A stretch of 64,000 bases of DNA from Simmondsia chinensis (lineage: Eukaryota; Streptophyta; Magnoliopsida; Caryophyllales; Simmondsiaceae). The position numbers and the translations under genes were made by a program. The notes under the pieces were generated by a model. That model saw nothing but the letters and a program-made list of their open reading frames with translations, did not search any database and had not been told where the DNA came from. The stretch spans positions 3,973,001 through 4,037,000 of the forward strand of contig JAGTTD010000015.1 in NCBI GenBank assembly GCA_018398585.1. The letters are read 5' to 3'. This document shows, piece by piece, positions 1 to 12,390 of the stretch (position 1 is its first letter; the number at the start of each line of letters is the position of its first letter).

Positions 1-186
1 AATCTGATTTCTCCCTCTTAACCACTTTTTAATTATTTTTCATGTCATAAGTTTATATATTGTGGTGGACAAAGAACCAAGATCTTATTTATAGAGAAGA
101 AGGGTGACTTTCGTCAAAACACCAATGTCCTTTCATTAATAGAAACGTTTTTTCATTAATGGACATATCTTTTCTTTAATAGATAT
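1..186. repeat. Duplicated non-coding flank (copy 1)
   Basis: This stretch matches 22112-22298 nearly base for base, and in both places it lies directly upstream of the same copia LTR. It contains short direct repeats of the type 'ttcattaatagaaacg'. Because it lies outside the LTR, the match implies duplication of a chromosomal segment, not two separate insertions. The match may continue left of the window. Confidence 0.75.
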
Positions 187-318
187 TATTAAGATAATAG
201 AGTTGTTTATATTATTATTAGCCCAAGGGCTTTCTTGTAATTATACTTTCCTTGGTTGCTCTATATATATGATATCTCAGCACCCTGTTGGATATGTTAC
301 CATATCTTAACTCTCACA
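187..318 (+). repeat. 5' LTR of copia element R1
   Basis: The 132-bp LTR runs from TATTAAGATAATAG to ACTCTCACA and directly precedes the primer-binding site. It matches the LTRs at 22299-22430 and 27199-27328. It begins TA and ends CA rather than the usual TG...CA. Confidence 0.8.
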
Positions 319-731
319 TGGTATCAGAGCCTTACCCTTGATACCTTCTTCTCTCAAAAAAAAAAAAAGAAAAAGAAAATCAAAATAGGGGGTCCAAACC
401 TTAATCCCCACGTCCAAACCTGCGCCGCCGCCAACTTCCCCCATGCCTAGCCCCACTATTGCTCGCCCTAACCAAGTCCGGCCGCCGCTTTTCTCTCTCC
501 GGTACAATCTCAAGAGGCATAGTCTGTGTATTCCTCCTCGATTGATGAATCTATGGCTAGCAACCCATTACCTCCTACTCCTCATCAACCTCCCCAACAA
601 CCGTCGGCTCTTCCACGGTACACCCACCACTGACCTCCCAACCCCTCACCGGTCGACTGCCCATACCACCAACTCTCGGCTCTCTTCCTCCCGTCGTCAC
701 CTCTGCTCCCTTTACCGGGTACACCCATAGT

Positions 732-2310
732 ATGTCCCTCCACAATTACAGCTCTCAAAGTTTATTTTCTATGCCTCCAGGTATTGATCATGCATCCTTG
801 ATCCCCGGCCTATCTCCTACCCAATCCGGTTCCCTAGTCGTGCCCCTCTCTGTTTATCACCAACCGGTGCTCCCCTCGGCTTTCCTTCCCACATTGTCTT
901 TCACAAGCCTGGTTACTGTTAAACTTGATACCCCAACAGATTATCACCCCTGGCGTGAAAAAGTCTCCATGCTCCTTCGTGCCCATCGCTTAATGGGCTT
1001 TCTTGATGGCTTGTTACCTTGCCCTGCCCCTCAAATTCAAATCCTGACTGGTGCCTTTATCTCTAATCCTGATTATCAAACCTAAGTTTGTATTGATAAG
1101 AGTATTAGGGCCCGTCCCTCGGCCTCTCTCGCTCTCCCAGTCCTCAATGATATTATCCATCACCCAACCTCCAAGGCCATGTGGGATGCCCTAGCTAAGA
1201 GATTTCGTGACCACTCTCTCGCCATAAAATTTGACCTCCGCTCCCAACTTGTCACTCTCCGCAAAGATCACAAAACTATGACTGCCTACCTAACTGAGCT
1301 GAAGACCATTGCCGATAACCTTGCTGCCATAGATTCTCCTGTCTCGGATCGTGAATTAATGCACTATGCTCTCTTTGGTCTTCCACTGGAATATGCGGCC
1401 TTCGGTACATTCACTCGTCAGTCCTCTCGGGATCTTCCTTTTGAGCGCCTTAAAACTGCACTACTGGATGAAGAAGCTGCCAGCTCCCGGATTCAATCAC
1501 GGTCTTCCTTCGATCACGCGCATGCCCTTTCAGCGTCAAGTGCGCCATCCGACTCATCGGGTCATGGTCGGGGTCGTGGTGGTCATGGGCGTACGGATCG
1601 TGGGCGCAACTCCAATCGGCAAGGAGGTCAAGGGGGCCGTGGAGGGTCGTACGGTCAACCGCCAGCCCCGGGGACATGCACGGTCAGTTCTGGAGTCGCA
1701 CCCACTCCATCGTAGCCTTGATTCAACAATACCGACTATGCTCCTCGTCCACCGCAAGAAGGTATACTCGAAACTGGTCCCGTTGTTTGTCAAATTTGTC
1801 ACCAGGTTGGCCATGCTGCTTCTCTTTGCCCCCACTGCTTTGTTCAAACCGACTTCTTCCACTCCCTCTCTGCCTTGTTGGTTGCGGACTCTGCTGATCC
1901 TACGTGGTACCCTGACTCTGGAGCGTCTAATCATATGACTTCTAACCCAGGTATTTTACAAAATATTTTTCCGTACACTAGTTTTAAATCTATTCAAGTT
2001 GGTAATGGATCCTCGTTACTAGTTACCCACACTAGCTCCTCTAAACTATGAGCTCCCAAGCATGGTTTAAAACTATCTAACGTCCTTCTAGTGCCTGGTC
2101 TCACTTATAATCTTTTATTTGTTAAACAACTGTGTCGTGACAACAACTGATGTGTTGAGTTTGACTCTTCCTCCTTTGTTGTTAAGGACAAGGTTACAGG
2201 GATGCCCCTCTTCAAGATGCGTTGTAGCGGTCCTCTATATGGCTTTTCTCCACATTTCACAGGGCTTGTTGCACAAACTGCACCTCCAGATCTGTAGCAT
2301 CAGCGCCTAG
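732..2310 (+). pseudogene. copia gag-protease remnant (R1)
   Basis: The gag core of the copia UBN2 type is readable. It includes 'TVKLDTPTDYHPWREKV' (around nt 918-965) and the helical region beginning MWDALAKRFRDHS (from nt 1179). A basic Gly/Arg-rich tail of the kind that precedes the zinc knuckle follows (nt 1555-1665). The protease motif PDSGASNH lies around 1912-1935 in a different frame from gag. Breaks visible: TAA at 1084 and nearby, a frameshift between the Gly/Arg-rich tail and protease, TGA in 'aaactatgagctccc' near 2049, and TGA in 'aacaactgatgtg' near 2150. The last two also occur in the 22299-27328 copy. It cannot encode a working polyprotein. Confidence 0.85.
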
Positions 2311-2314
2311 GACA

Positions 2315-2865
2315 TTTATTTGGTTTGTTGAAGATTTGGCTAGGAGGTAATTGTTGAGTATTATTTGGTACTAATTTAGGGGGTTGAAAATTGGGCTTTT
2401 GTTCTTGATTTGAATACTGTTACTACTTATGGAGGTGTATCTTTGTTTTATTTGTTGTTGAGTAAAAAAATTTGGGTGTAAACGTAGAAAGGGAAAGAGA
2501 GAGAAAAAATTGGTGAAAGGTTAATTAAAAGAGAAGAGAGAGTAAAAAAAAAATTGAAGTATAAACGTAGAAAGGGGAGGAAAAATTAAAAAAAATTAGT
2601 GAAAGGTCGAAAAAAGAAAAAGTAAAAAAACTTGGTAAAAGGTTAAAAAGACGAGGGGAGAGAGAGAGAGCTAAAAAAATTGGGATGTAAGGGGAGGAGG
2701 GAGAAAAAGATTGGGGTTTAATTACAACCGTTGATCAATTTTATTTAAGATCTAACGGTGTAGATTTAATTTTCTCATATTCTCAATAAATTTCCATTCT
2801 CATTCTAGCCGCTTCATATATATATATCGAATGACGTTCTTATGAGAGGGTGAGAGAGTGAATCC
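2315..2865. repeat. AG-rich repeat, copy 1 (matches 34087-34637)
   Basis: This 550-bp segment aligns throughout with 34087-34637. It has runs of 'gaaagggaaagagagag' and 'gtaaaaaaa', then 'gatctaacggtgtag' and an end rich in 'gagagagtgagagagtgaa'. No coding potential is visible. In the other copy the right end forms one arm of a foldback structure; here it is cut and joined directly to copia gag at about 2866. The type of element is unknown. Confidence 0.75.
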
Positions 2866-2898
2866 AGGCCACTAATAATTTTGAAAGATAATGCCTTA

Positions 2899-3838
2899 AT
2901 TGAATCGCCTGGAAAATGAACCTGGACATATATTAATACATGAGGGTCATAAATTTGTTCTCACTGAAGCTCGACCTACGGTGGCCACTAATAATTCTGC
3001 GGCTGCTATTGAAGAGGGCTATGAAAGTTGGAATAATGCTAATGAGTTAACCAGATGCTACATTTTGGCCTCTGTGACCAATGTACTCAAGCATCAGATG
3101 CTTGAGATGGAAAAACCAGCTGAGATGATCAAACATTTAAAGGAAATGTTTGGTGGTCAAGATAGGGCAGCTAGGCAAGAGTTAATGAGGAAGCTCTTGA
3201 ACATGAGAATGTCGGGGTTGCCAATTCAAGAGCACGTCATAAAAAGGATGGCATGCTTGTCTGAGTTGGAGATTGTAGGTGCTAAGATTGATAGTCAGTC
3301 TTAGCAGGACATCATCCTCAACTCTCTGTCCAGCTCTTTTACCCAGTTTAGGCTCAATTATACAATGAATAATAAGGATTATTCATTGCCTGAGATGATG
3401 AAGGAGCTACAGGTAGCAGAGAGTATTATGCGAGCCAAGGGAAGTGTCCACTTGACTCAGGTATCAAGGGCAAGTGGGAGCAAGCTCAACAAGGGACTGA
3501 CTGAAAAGAAAGATAAAGGCAAGGTTGCTAGTGTAGCGACTGATCCTAACAAAAGGCCTGCAAATGGAAAGTGTTACTTTTGCGGAAAGATGAGCCATTG
3601 GAAGAGGAACTGCACAAAGTACATAGCTACTCTACAAGCAAAGACTGCTAAGCCATCTGGTGAAGGTATGATGATATCTCACTTGGTTGAGTCATGCGTA
3701 GTTGAGAGTCCATCAGATACCTGGTGCATGGACTCAAATTCAACGAACCATATCTGTAATTTATTACAGGGGCTCAAGCTGACCAAGAGGCTGCATGATG
3801 GAAGCTATACCTTACAATTGAAGAGGGTACAAGAGTAG
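2899..3838 (+). pseudogene. copia gag and protease remnant (Angela-like)
   Basis: The reading frame shows the gag region around 'CYILASVTNVLKHQMLEME', an in-frame TAG at 3302-3304, then the second half of gag. A complete zinc knuckle follows, CYFCGKMSHWKRNC (C-x2-C-x4-H-x4-C, near 3571-3612). After it come protease residues WCMDSNSTNH (near 3723-3752), where the catalytic D-S-G triplet has become D-S-N. Sequence homologous to integrase is missing downstream. It is a dead fragment. Confidence 0.85.
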
Positions 3839-4187
3839 AAGTCTTAGTAGTAGGAGATGTTAGCTTAGACTTTAGTGTTAGAGTTTTTGTTATTAAAAGT
3901 TTTGTTTATTTGTACCGGCATTAGGCAGGAATTTGATTTATATGGTTTACTAAAGGATCACTGTTTTTAGTTGATTTTGATTGTGAACTTTTTATTACGA
4001 GAAATAAATTGTTTGTTTACTAAGGAACACTGTTTATGATTTATTCATGTTGTTTTTTGATCAAAGTTATTTTATATATGAATAATGCAAAATACTTAGT
4101 GAAGGATTTTGCAAGTAAACTACAAAAGCAAAAATAAAATAATATTATGAGAATTAAAAGAAAAATGACACTAATTCTGAACAGTTA

Positions 4188-4466
4188 GACACAACTCCAG
4201 ACATAGTGGATGCATTAGATGCACCTACTGATAGGAACGAGAATGTTCCAGGTACACGAGAGTTTAAATATGGTGGAAGGATTATAAGGACACCTGACAG
4301 GTTCATAGCGGGACCCGTAGTGGTTGACCGTGGCATTGAATCTAATCCTTTTAGCCATAATGAAGCAATTAAGTCTTATAGTTTTAAGCAATTGGTTAAA
4401 CGAACAATGCATGTACAAGCGTCATTAAGAGAAAGTAGTAATTTTCTTGGTATTGTATGTCAATAA
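4188..4466 (+). pseudogene. copia pol linker remnant before RT
   Basis: A short open stretch includes 'GRIIRTPDRF', which resembles the linker between integrase and reverse transcriptase in copia polyproteins, where an R-x-S/T-x-R-x-x-x-P-D/ERF pattern is common. Integrase before it and RT after it are gone. Its position inside the Angela-like fragment supports the call; on sequence alone it would be weak. Confidence 0.5.
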
Positions 4467-5078
4467 TATACCACTCATTGAGAATGATGTAGGAGTGTCA
4501 TTAGCTGTAAAGATTTTGTTGTCAAGATAGCTCGATATGAAGGACATAGGAGAAGCCAATTCCACTCTTAGGATTAAGCTTTTGTGAGGGCGTAAAAGTG
4601 GGATGTTGGGGTCTCTCTCCAGCCACTTATGTTGACAAGACGTTGTCAAGGTATAGCATGGAGTCCCTCTTTCTTTTGATGTCTGCTATGCTGTGGTATA
4701 GTAAGCAGATGCCGGTCTAACCTAGATCTGATGGACTAGGTGGCAGTGAAGCGTTTTCTCTAGTAACCGTTTTCTCTTGTTCTTGAGAAGAACTAGAGAT
4801 TATATGCTGATCTTTTAAGGTGACGAGCTGGTTCCAGTTGGCTATACTAATTTAAGACTTCCAGTCAGATTAAAATGATAGATGTTCGACGTCTAAGCAT
4901 GTCATTAACCTTGAAATGGGAGGCATTAGTGAGAGGAATGTCAAGCAGTATTACACTGCTGACTTCACAATAGAGTAATTGAGCCCACTAAGGGTTAGGC
5001 TCAGTAGACCTTTGGTTCAAACTTAAAAGGGGTGAGTATGGACTTTGTCATAAATTAGACTTAGGACAAGTGGGAGAT

Positions 5079-6867
5079 TGTTAGGAACAGTATCCTGAAA
5101 TCCAGATTTATTCTGGATATGTTATTTTAATTAATAAATAAAATTTTAGTCCCAGTCATTTCTAGTTAAATTTGTGCAAGCGAGCATTTTTACTGCATGT
5201 GATTTTCTTTTGGAAGACATCCATGAGATGGGTGTAGTCCTCAGACTACAATTTACATGTTTATTCTAGGTGGTTTATGAGACTAAGCCACAGATAGTCT
5301 TAGAACAAATGGTATGGATAGTTGTTTGAAAGGCTCGTAGTCGAAGACAAGTTTGGACCACTTGTATGCTAAGACTATAACATGACACTTTGGATGACTT
5401 GTCTTAGTCGTGTGGATGGAGATACAAAAGTGTTGGGTTGGTGAGTTTAATAAGATTGACACACTGAGTTGGACCATGTGGGTTACTTATTTCTAGACTA
5501 CTATCGGAGATGAGTGATTCACGTTGTATTGTTTGAACGACAACTCTAAATCCTGAGGGTATTCTGGGCTTGTGCATGGAGTGTTAGTTACTTTGGTGTA
5601 CTATAAGTAAGGTCTAAATGCATGACTGAATTCCCACGTACATTGGGCAGCGACGTGAAGAGTGATAAGGATCAGGTATTCAATAGAGAATCTACAGTCT
5701 CTTATGAGATACAGATGTCCCCTTAGTTGATTCACAAATATTTGAATAGTTCAAAAACTTTAGCCAAAGTATTCCAAGTGTTTGACATTTGGAATTTATA
5801 CTATGAATATGTTCGTGTCTAAGTGAAAGGCGAGTCGGTAACTAATGGAGAAGCTGTGAGAGGAATAATGGTAGCGGTTATACTTATCCTTGGTCATGGA
5901 CATTTAGTGGAGGGGTTGTTTTCATCAATACAGTCTATTAGGGAGCTACCGAATAAATGGTTTAAGTATAAAGATTTATTTAGTGGAATTAATTCTCATT
6001 AAATGATAATTAAATTATTTTATGAGATGATTAATTTAATCCATTTGGGGGCTAGATTTAAATTGTCTCTGAGGTCCTTGTGCAAGTTTCTGTATTTATT
6101 GCTATTAGAAAAATATTAAAGAATTCATGAGATGACTTATTTATCTATAAGATGGGTAAATTTAATTTTGCCAAATATTATTCATGAAATGAATAAAAGT
6201 TAAAAATTATAAAATAAAATAATTTTAAAAAATTAAAATTCATAAGATAAATTTTTTTTACATGTGAGATGCAAAGCCAAAAAAAAAAAAAAAAAAAAGG
6301 AAAAACACAGTTAAAATTGGTCTTTATCCGCTTGATTTGCATCGGACCAATGTCGTGCTCTGGGATGCCCACTGCTAATCCACGCTCGCGTAAGTGGGCC
6401 AATGATTGGTTGACATGTGGCACGTGGTGACAGGACAAGAGTCTTGTGCACTACGCATTGAAATGACGCGTTTTGACCCTTTTTTGAAGTTAAACGCAGC
6501 GTTTGGTTTTTAACTGAGCGAATCCCGCATCGATTTCACAGCCCTTTTTCACTCTGGTACACTCCTACAAATAGAGGTACCTATTGAGAGGTTTGGATTG
6601 AATTGAAACAAAATTTTTAGGGTTTCCAAAATTGTTTCGGAGACCCAATTGGAGAGAAAATTTTTCATTGAAAATTTTCTTTCCTTAGTTTAATATTTTT
6701 CGGAGCCCACCCTCTAGGCAATTCGAGGTCATTGCGCAAAAGATCATGGGGTCTTGATTTTGGTATTCTTTCAAGATTATTATTTCTTTCTGGCATTCTA
6801 TTATTGGAGCAATTCCTGGTATGTTCTTCTTTCCTTCTTGTTTTAGTTTCGTTTTTCTAATTATTTA
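5079..6867 (+). repeat. Partial Angela-like 3' LTR
   Basis: It starts TGTTAGGAACAG right after a polypurine tract and is collinear with the solo LTR at 35492, at roughly 88% identity over the first few hundred bases by eye. About 450 bp of the 3' end are missing; the break is at 'ttatttacaaaacataac'. A TATA-like 'caaatagaggta' region lies near 6570. Confidence 0.8.
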
Positions 6868-7353
6868 CAAAACATAACATATATTACCAGATACCTATCA
6901 GATTTAAAAAATTATACGAATAAGGTACTTCTATAGAGATTCAATATATTTGCACTTCAGTTTAAAAAAATATATTTTCATTGAAAAATGCCGGTGCATA
7001 ACACATAAATATCCTTCAATTGATGATTTTTTGAAGGAAAATGCTGACATTACACATAATTTCGGTAATAAATAGATAACTTCCATTTGCAGCTGGTGAA
7101 TTTCTGTAACAACCCATAAAATTTTTTGTTGTAAACACTAGCAATGGCTCATGGATACTATCTTAATCATGCAACATGTCAGCTTTTCTAGAGATAATTA
7201 CCGGATATTGTTATAAGATATTAAGTTGATAAAATTTTAAATCTTAAGATATCTCATTATATGTATTAAAATATTGTCAATCTAAGTTTTAAATTCTTTT
7301 ATCACTCCTATAGCATGCAAATTTCAAACTTTTGCATCATCTCATGACAAAAC
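6868..7353 (+). promoter_or_regulatory. Upstream region of gene A, cut off by a copia insertion
   Basis: This segment matches 38792-39275, which lies directly upstream of intact gene B, at roughly 94% by eye. In gene B it is continuous with the TATA box and first exon. Here a 5068-bp retrotransposon separates it from the TATA box. It is non-coding, and any promoter function is inferred from position. Confidence 0.65.
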
Positions 7354-7525
7354 TATTAGACTATAATCTGAGTATTCTAGAATGTTCCTAAGGTTTTGTG
7401 TTTTACCCTTTTGTCCTCTGATTATGTAATCTATAGGGGCATTATAGTCTTTTGATCATTGTACTTTGCCTATATATTGCGGCCTCCTATGTACTCGTTT
7501 ATTCATTCAAACATAATAATTCACA
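7354..7525 (+). repeat. 5' LTR of copia element A
   Basis: The LTR starts TATTAGACTATAATC directly after the AAAAC target duplication and ends AATAATTCACA next to the primer-binding site. It contains 'cctatatattgcgg' as a TATA-like signal near 7470. The start resembles that of the LTRs of the element at 56891-59731. Confidence 0.85.
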
Positions 7526-7678
7526 TGGTATTAGAGCATTTACTCTGATTCTCTTCTCTTCCGCTGTTATTTTGTCGTTTGTGAGGTTTTTTTTTTTCTC
7601 TTATGCGCGTGAAGTGTTGAATTCTCTAGTAAGTACTTCTCTCCCTTTTCTTTTCTGTTTCAAAATTTATTTTGAGTA

Positions 7679-10600
7679 ATGGCTACTAATCCGAATCGAT
7701 CCTACGCTAATACCCTAACCTCCCTCCCCTCCTCCCCTCCTAGCGCCGACTGCACGGTGGTTGCAACCGGCCCTCCTCTCTCTGGTCCTCTGCCCAGCAC
7801 CGTGACTGGTAGCCCACGGGGGGTGGTGAACGACACCTCCATTGTCGAAACCACCACTACCGGTGTTTCTCTCTCTCGGTCGGTGGATGCCGGTGTTGCC
7901 ATCTCCGGTACTCCACCTCCACTTGGGAGGCCATTGTCGACCCTGGCACTTAATCTGCGAATCCCACCCCTATCGAACCCCTTCTCTGTGATTGCTCCAC
8001 CAGCGGCTGGTCTCTCCGGACCCATCTTGTCCGGCGGTTTCCGGCCGGCCGACGGTGGCTCCACACCGATCCTTCCCCCGGCTCTCTCCCATGTCGGTGA
8101 TGATGGTGCGGCGCCGCCAGCCTCCCTACCATACTACCTAAACCCTAATTACTTGAACACTAATTATTTAAACCCTAATATTTATAATCATCCTACTTCT
8201 CCAATTGTTCTTCCTTTATCAAATATAACTAGCATTGTCACCATCAAACTCGAATCAACTGCCGATTATCCACCATGGAAAGAACAATTCAACATCTTAC
8301 TACTTGTGCACCAACTATTAGGGTTCATCGATGGATCTTACCCCTATCCCCCTGCCCAAATAACTCTCCCCACAGGGTCGACTTATTCTAACCCGGATTA
8401 TATTACATGGCTACGCACAGATCAGAGTCTCCAATCTCGCATAGCCGCCACACTCTCTCGCTCTCTTATTAACGATATTGTTCGCCGTCCAACCTCTAAA
8501 GCCATGTGGGATGCCTTGGCTAAGTATTTTCGGGATCACTCCATGGCTAAGGAGTATGACCTTCGAACTCAACTCATAAATCAACATAAAGATGGCAAAA
8601 CCATGGATGTCTACCTCTCCAAACTCAAATCAATTGCTAATGATTTAGCGGCCATTGACTCACCTGTGTTTGCTAGAGAATTCCAACACTTCGCTATTCA
8701 TGGATTAACCCCTGAATATGCAGCTTTTGCGACTTTTACCCGACGAATTTCAAAACTGTATTCTTATGATGAGTTAAAATCTGCTTTTCAAAATGTGGAA
8801 GGTGCCCTAAACCGAAACAATGGACGTACCAACCCGGACCCCACCCATGCCATGGTTGCTTCTGGGCAACCCTCCCAACCGACCCAACCCCATGGTGGCC
8901 GTGGCCGGGGTCGTGTTCGGAAAGGGAAAGGGGGCCGTGGTGGCCGTGGGGACAAACCACCCTCCATCGGCCCACCGTACGGTCCTCCTCCCGGGCCGCA
9001 TGCCTCTACCACTTCTTATTCTGTTCGACCTCCGGGCGGTCCCCCCTTTCACTCTAATGCCGGTGTGCTTGGTCCTACTCCTCAATTCTGTCAGATCTGC
9101 TCAAAGACAGGTCACATTGCCGTCGCTTGCCCTCATCGCTTTGAAAATTCCTCATTCCCGGATCCCAGCCAATCCTTTGCTGCCATGACAATCGGGGAAC
9201 CACATGACTACAACTGGTACCCTGACTCGGAAACCTCCAACCATATGACATCTAACCCAGGTATTTTCTATAACCTACTTCCTTATTCTGGTCATAAGGG
9301 TGTGCTTGTTGGAAATGGGGCATTACTGCCTGTCACACATGTGGGCTCTACCAAAATACCAAAAACATCCTTTTATTTAAACAGTGTCATGCTAGTTCCC
9401 AACTTAACCCACAACCTTTTGTCAATAAAGCAACTATGTCGTGAAAACAAATGTCGAGTAGAATTTAACTCCAACTCTTTCTGTGTTAAGGACCAGGCTA
9501 CGGGGACACCGCTTCTACAAGTGCCCAGTAATGGACCACTATATAACTTCTCACCTCATGATATTGGGCTTCTTGCTCGGGTCACTCACGGCGCATTATG
9601 GCATCAGCGACTAGGGCATCTAGGGAATTCAGTTCTTAATACTTTATGTAAACAACATTTTTGTCCTTCTGTCAAGTTTCTGGATAAATGTTCTTCCTGT
9701 TGTTTGGGTAAATCTAGGAAACTGTCTTTTGAACGTGCGCTACATAATACAACCATGCCTTTACAGCTTATACATTCTGATGTTTGGCAATCACCTGTTT
9801 ACTCTAATTCCGTATATAAGTACTACGTTTATTCGTTGATGATTTTTTCCCGCTTTACATGGCTATATCCGATGCGACGCAAATTTGAGGTTTATGACAT
9901 TTTCACCGATTTCAAAAATTTAGTTGAAAACAAATTTAATCAGAAAATTAAGTTTTTTAAAGTGATGGTGGAGGTGAATTCGATCATCGGCGCATGAATG
10001 CGCTACGCCGGGATGCTGGGATTCACTTTCGACTATCCTGTCCTGATACCCCGAACAAAATGGGGTGGCGGAACGCAAGCATCGACATCTATCTGAAATG
10101 TCACGGACTCTCTTAATTCACTCCAAACTTCCTTATGAATTTTGGGATGACGCTTTTTGCACAGCATGTTTCACAATAAACCGTCTTCCCACGCCAAATC
10201 TTTCTAATTTTTCTCCCTTTCAAAAGCTTTTTCGTATCAATCCTGATTATAATCGTTTTAAAGTCTTTTGGTGTGCATGCTATCCTAACATTACATCCCG
10301 TGCCCCTCATAAATTAGCCCCTCGCTCCATTCCCTGCATTTTTCTCGGGTATGCGGCTCGATACAAAGGTTATTGGTGTTTTGATGTCTTAAATAAACCA
10401 ATGTATGTTAGTAGGTATGTTGTATTTGATCAAACTCGATTCCCTTACCCTGAACTTGTTAGTCCTCATATGCCCGTAACTGATGCTTCTTATAATGCAC
10501 CGTTAGTCATCTACACTTCCCCTTCTCCGGGTACTGCGTCGGGACTCCCAATTCAGGTCCCCACTGTGGCCCTGCCGCCCAACAGTGGGCAACCACCGCT

Positions 10601-12384
10601 GTGGACCGCGGCCCACCCTTCTCCTGCTGGTGTTGGTAATCCGACCCGGCCACCCTCTCAGCCCTTGTCCGCGCTGCCATCGCCAGAGCCCACAACCCCT
10701 TCCCCTCCTATTTCCCCGAGCTCCATCCCTAATGATGACGCTACTTCGTCATCCATCCCGGGTTTCGCCTTTGAACCAAGCTCTGAGTCGACCCCGCCAC
10801 CCTCCTCACACTCACCGGTTCAAAATGTGCATCCCATGCGTACTAGACTTAAGGACGGAATCCGTAAACCTCGGTACCCACTTTCCCTGTCCTCTATTAC
10901 AGTTATCCAAGAGCCTACATGTTACTCATAGGCCGCTAAAAATCCCCAGTGCCAGCAAGCCATGGCGGATGAATTTAATGCCCTCCTTCTTGACCACACT
11001 TGGGACCTTGTCCCCCATGATCCCTTGAAAAACCTTGTAGGAAGTACTTGGAAATATAAGGTGAAGTATAAAGCAGATGGCTCGGTCGAACGGTTCAAAG
11101 CTCGCCTTGTTGCTCAGGGTTTTCACCAACGTGAAGGCCTTGACTATAAGGAGACCTTTAGTCCTATTGTAAAGCCCACCACCATATGCTTTATACTCAA
11201 GCTTGCTGTCACGTACAACTGGCCTATACAGCAGTTGGACGTTAAAAATGCTTTCCTACATGGCCACCTTAAGGAAGAAGCTTATATGAAACAACCACAG
11301 GGTTCATACATCCGAAATACCCTAATCACGTATGTCGCCTTTGGAAAGCGTTGTATGGTTTGAAACAGGCTCCCCGGGCATGGTTCCAGCGGTTCAGTAT
11401 GTTCCTTACTAGTCTTGGTTTTGTTTGTTGTCAGGCTGACCCCTCCCTATTCATCCATAAAATACGTTCCCATCTCACATGTCTTCTCGTCTACGTTGAC
11501 GACATCATCCTCACTGGGTCTGCCCCCTCGCACCTAACAACCCTCATTAAGTCTCTCTCCACCCAATTTGCGATGAAGGACCTTGGACCATTGCATTTCT
11601 TTCTTGGTATCCAAGCCTCTTGCAACTCTAGTGGCCTCTTTCTCTCTCAACACAAGTACACCGTTGATCTCCTCACCAAACACAGTCTTTGTGATGCCAA
11701 ACCGGTTAAAACCCCCCTACCCACCCAAGCACATCTCTTCCTGAGTGACGGGGACCTTCTTGAGGACCCTACTGAATATAGAAGTGCAGTGGGTGCCCTG
11801 CAGTACCTCACTATGACCCGCCCAGACATATGCTATGCCGTGAACCTGGTCTCTCAGTTCATGCACGCTCCTCTCAACCCCCACTGGCAGGCTGTGAAGC
11901 GTATTCTTCGGTATCTCAAATCTACTCCTGACCATGGTCTCCTCATACAACCTGCTCAGACTCTCTCTCTCACCGCCTTCGCTGATGCTGACTGGGGTGG
12001 ATGCCCTGACACTCGTCACTCTACCACTGGTTATGCCGTCTACCTTGGACCCAATCTTATCTCTTGGCGGGCCAAAAAGCAGATAACCGTCTCTAAAAGT
12101 ACGACAGAATCTGAGTATCGGGCTGTGGCTCAAGCTGTTGCCGAAAGTGACTGGCTCCGTTACATCATACGCGACCTCACTCTTCGTCACCCAGGTCCTA
12201 TCATTGTCTATTGTGACAATGTTTCCGCCTCCTATCTTGCCGCTAATCAAGTATCCAATGATCGCAGCAAGCATGTGGATGTTGATTTTCACTATGTTCG
12301 AGAGAGAGTCCTCAAGGGTGATCTTCAAGTTCACTATACGCCGACCAACAAGTAGGTTGCCGATATTCTTTCCAAGGGTCTTGC
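7679..12384 (+). pseudogene. copia gag-pol polyprotein, disabled (element A)
   Basis: The start ATG at 7679 opens a 772-codon frame. Gag comes first (core 'IVTIKLESTADYPPWKEQF', about residue 190). A zinc knuckle CQICSKTGHIAVAC follows (about residue 470), then protease. The usual D-S-G is D-S-E in 'WYPDSETSNHM'. The integrase zinc finger is LWHQRLGHL...CSSCCLGKS, and one core D is in 'LIHSDVWQ'. Downstream pieces carry RT ([11 protein letters not shown] and LVYVDDIILTGS) and RNase H (DADWGG and YCDNVSASYL). Breaks: single-base losses near 9960 and 10050, stop TAG at 10929-10931, a frameshift near 11300, stop TAG at 12353-12355. All domains are recognisable but no protein can be complete. Confidence 0.93.
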
Positions 12385-12390
12385 TGCTGA

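Larger units (their letters stand above)
187..2314 (+). mobile_element. Truncated Ty1/copia element R1 (5' LTR, gag, protease, start of integrase)
   Basis: The element starts with a 132-bp LTR (187-318) and a primer-binding site complementary to initiator tRNA-Met, TGGTATCAGAGC (319-330). Gag and protease follow, and it stops at the pre-integrase HQRLGH-type motif. Beyond about 2314 the sequence switches abruptly to an unrelated AG-rich repeat, whereas the paralogous element at 22299-27328 continues into integrase and reverse transcriptase. Integrase core, RT, RNase H and the 3' LTR are absent. Several premature stops are shared with the longer copy. The lineage resembles Ale/Retrofit copia elements, judged from the longer copy's RT motifs. 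Confidence 0.9.
2866..6867 (+). mobile_element. Angela-like copia fragment with partial 3' LTR
   Basis: Internal copia sequence begins abruptly in gag, loses most of pol, and runs to a polypurine tract (acaagtgggagat, 5066-5078) followed by a long LTR starting TGTTAGGAACAG at 5079. The 5' LTR is absent. The LTR matches the first 1.8 kb of the 2238-bp solo LTR at 35492-37729 and is cut at about 6867, where it joins the shared upstream region of the dioxygenase gene. The long LTR and the gag style suggest the Angela lineage, by inference. Stretches 3840-4180 and 4470-5078 hold degenerate internal and 3'-untranslated element sequence. Confidence 0.8.

Noticed and set aside
7702..8132. Minus-strand open frames of 60-120 codons
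   Set aside because: They lie antisense to the Pro/Ser-rich gag start of copia A and have no independent features.
11717..12334. 205-codon minus-strand open frame
   Set aside because: It is the antisense shadow of copia A RT/RNase H, whose plus-strand motifs are clear.
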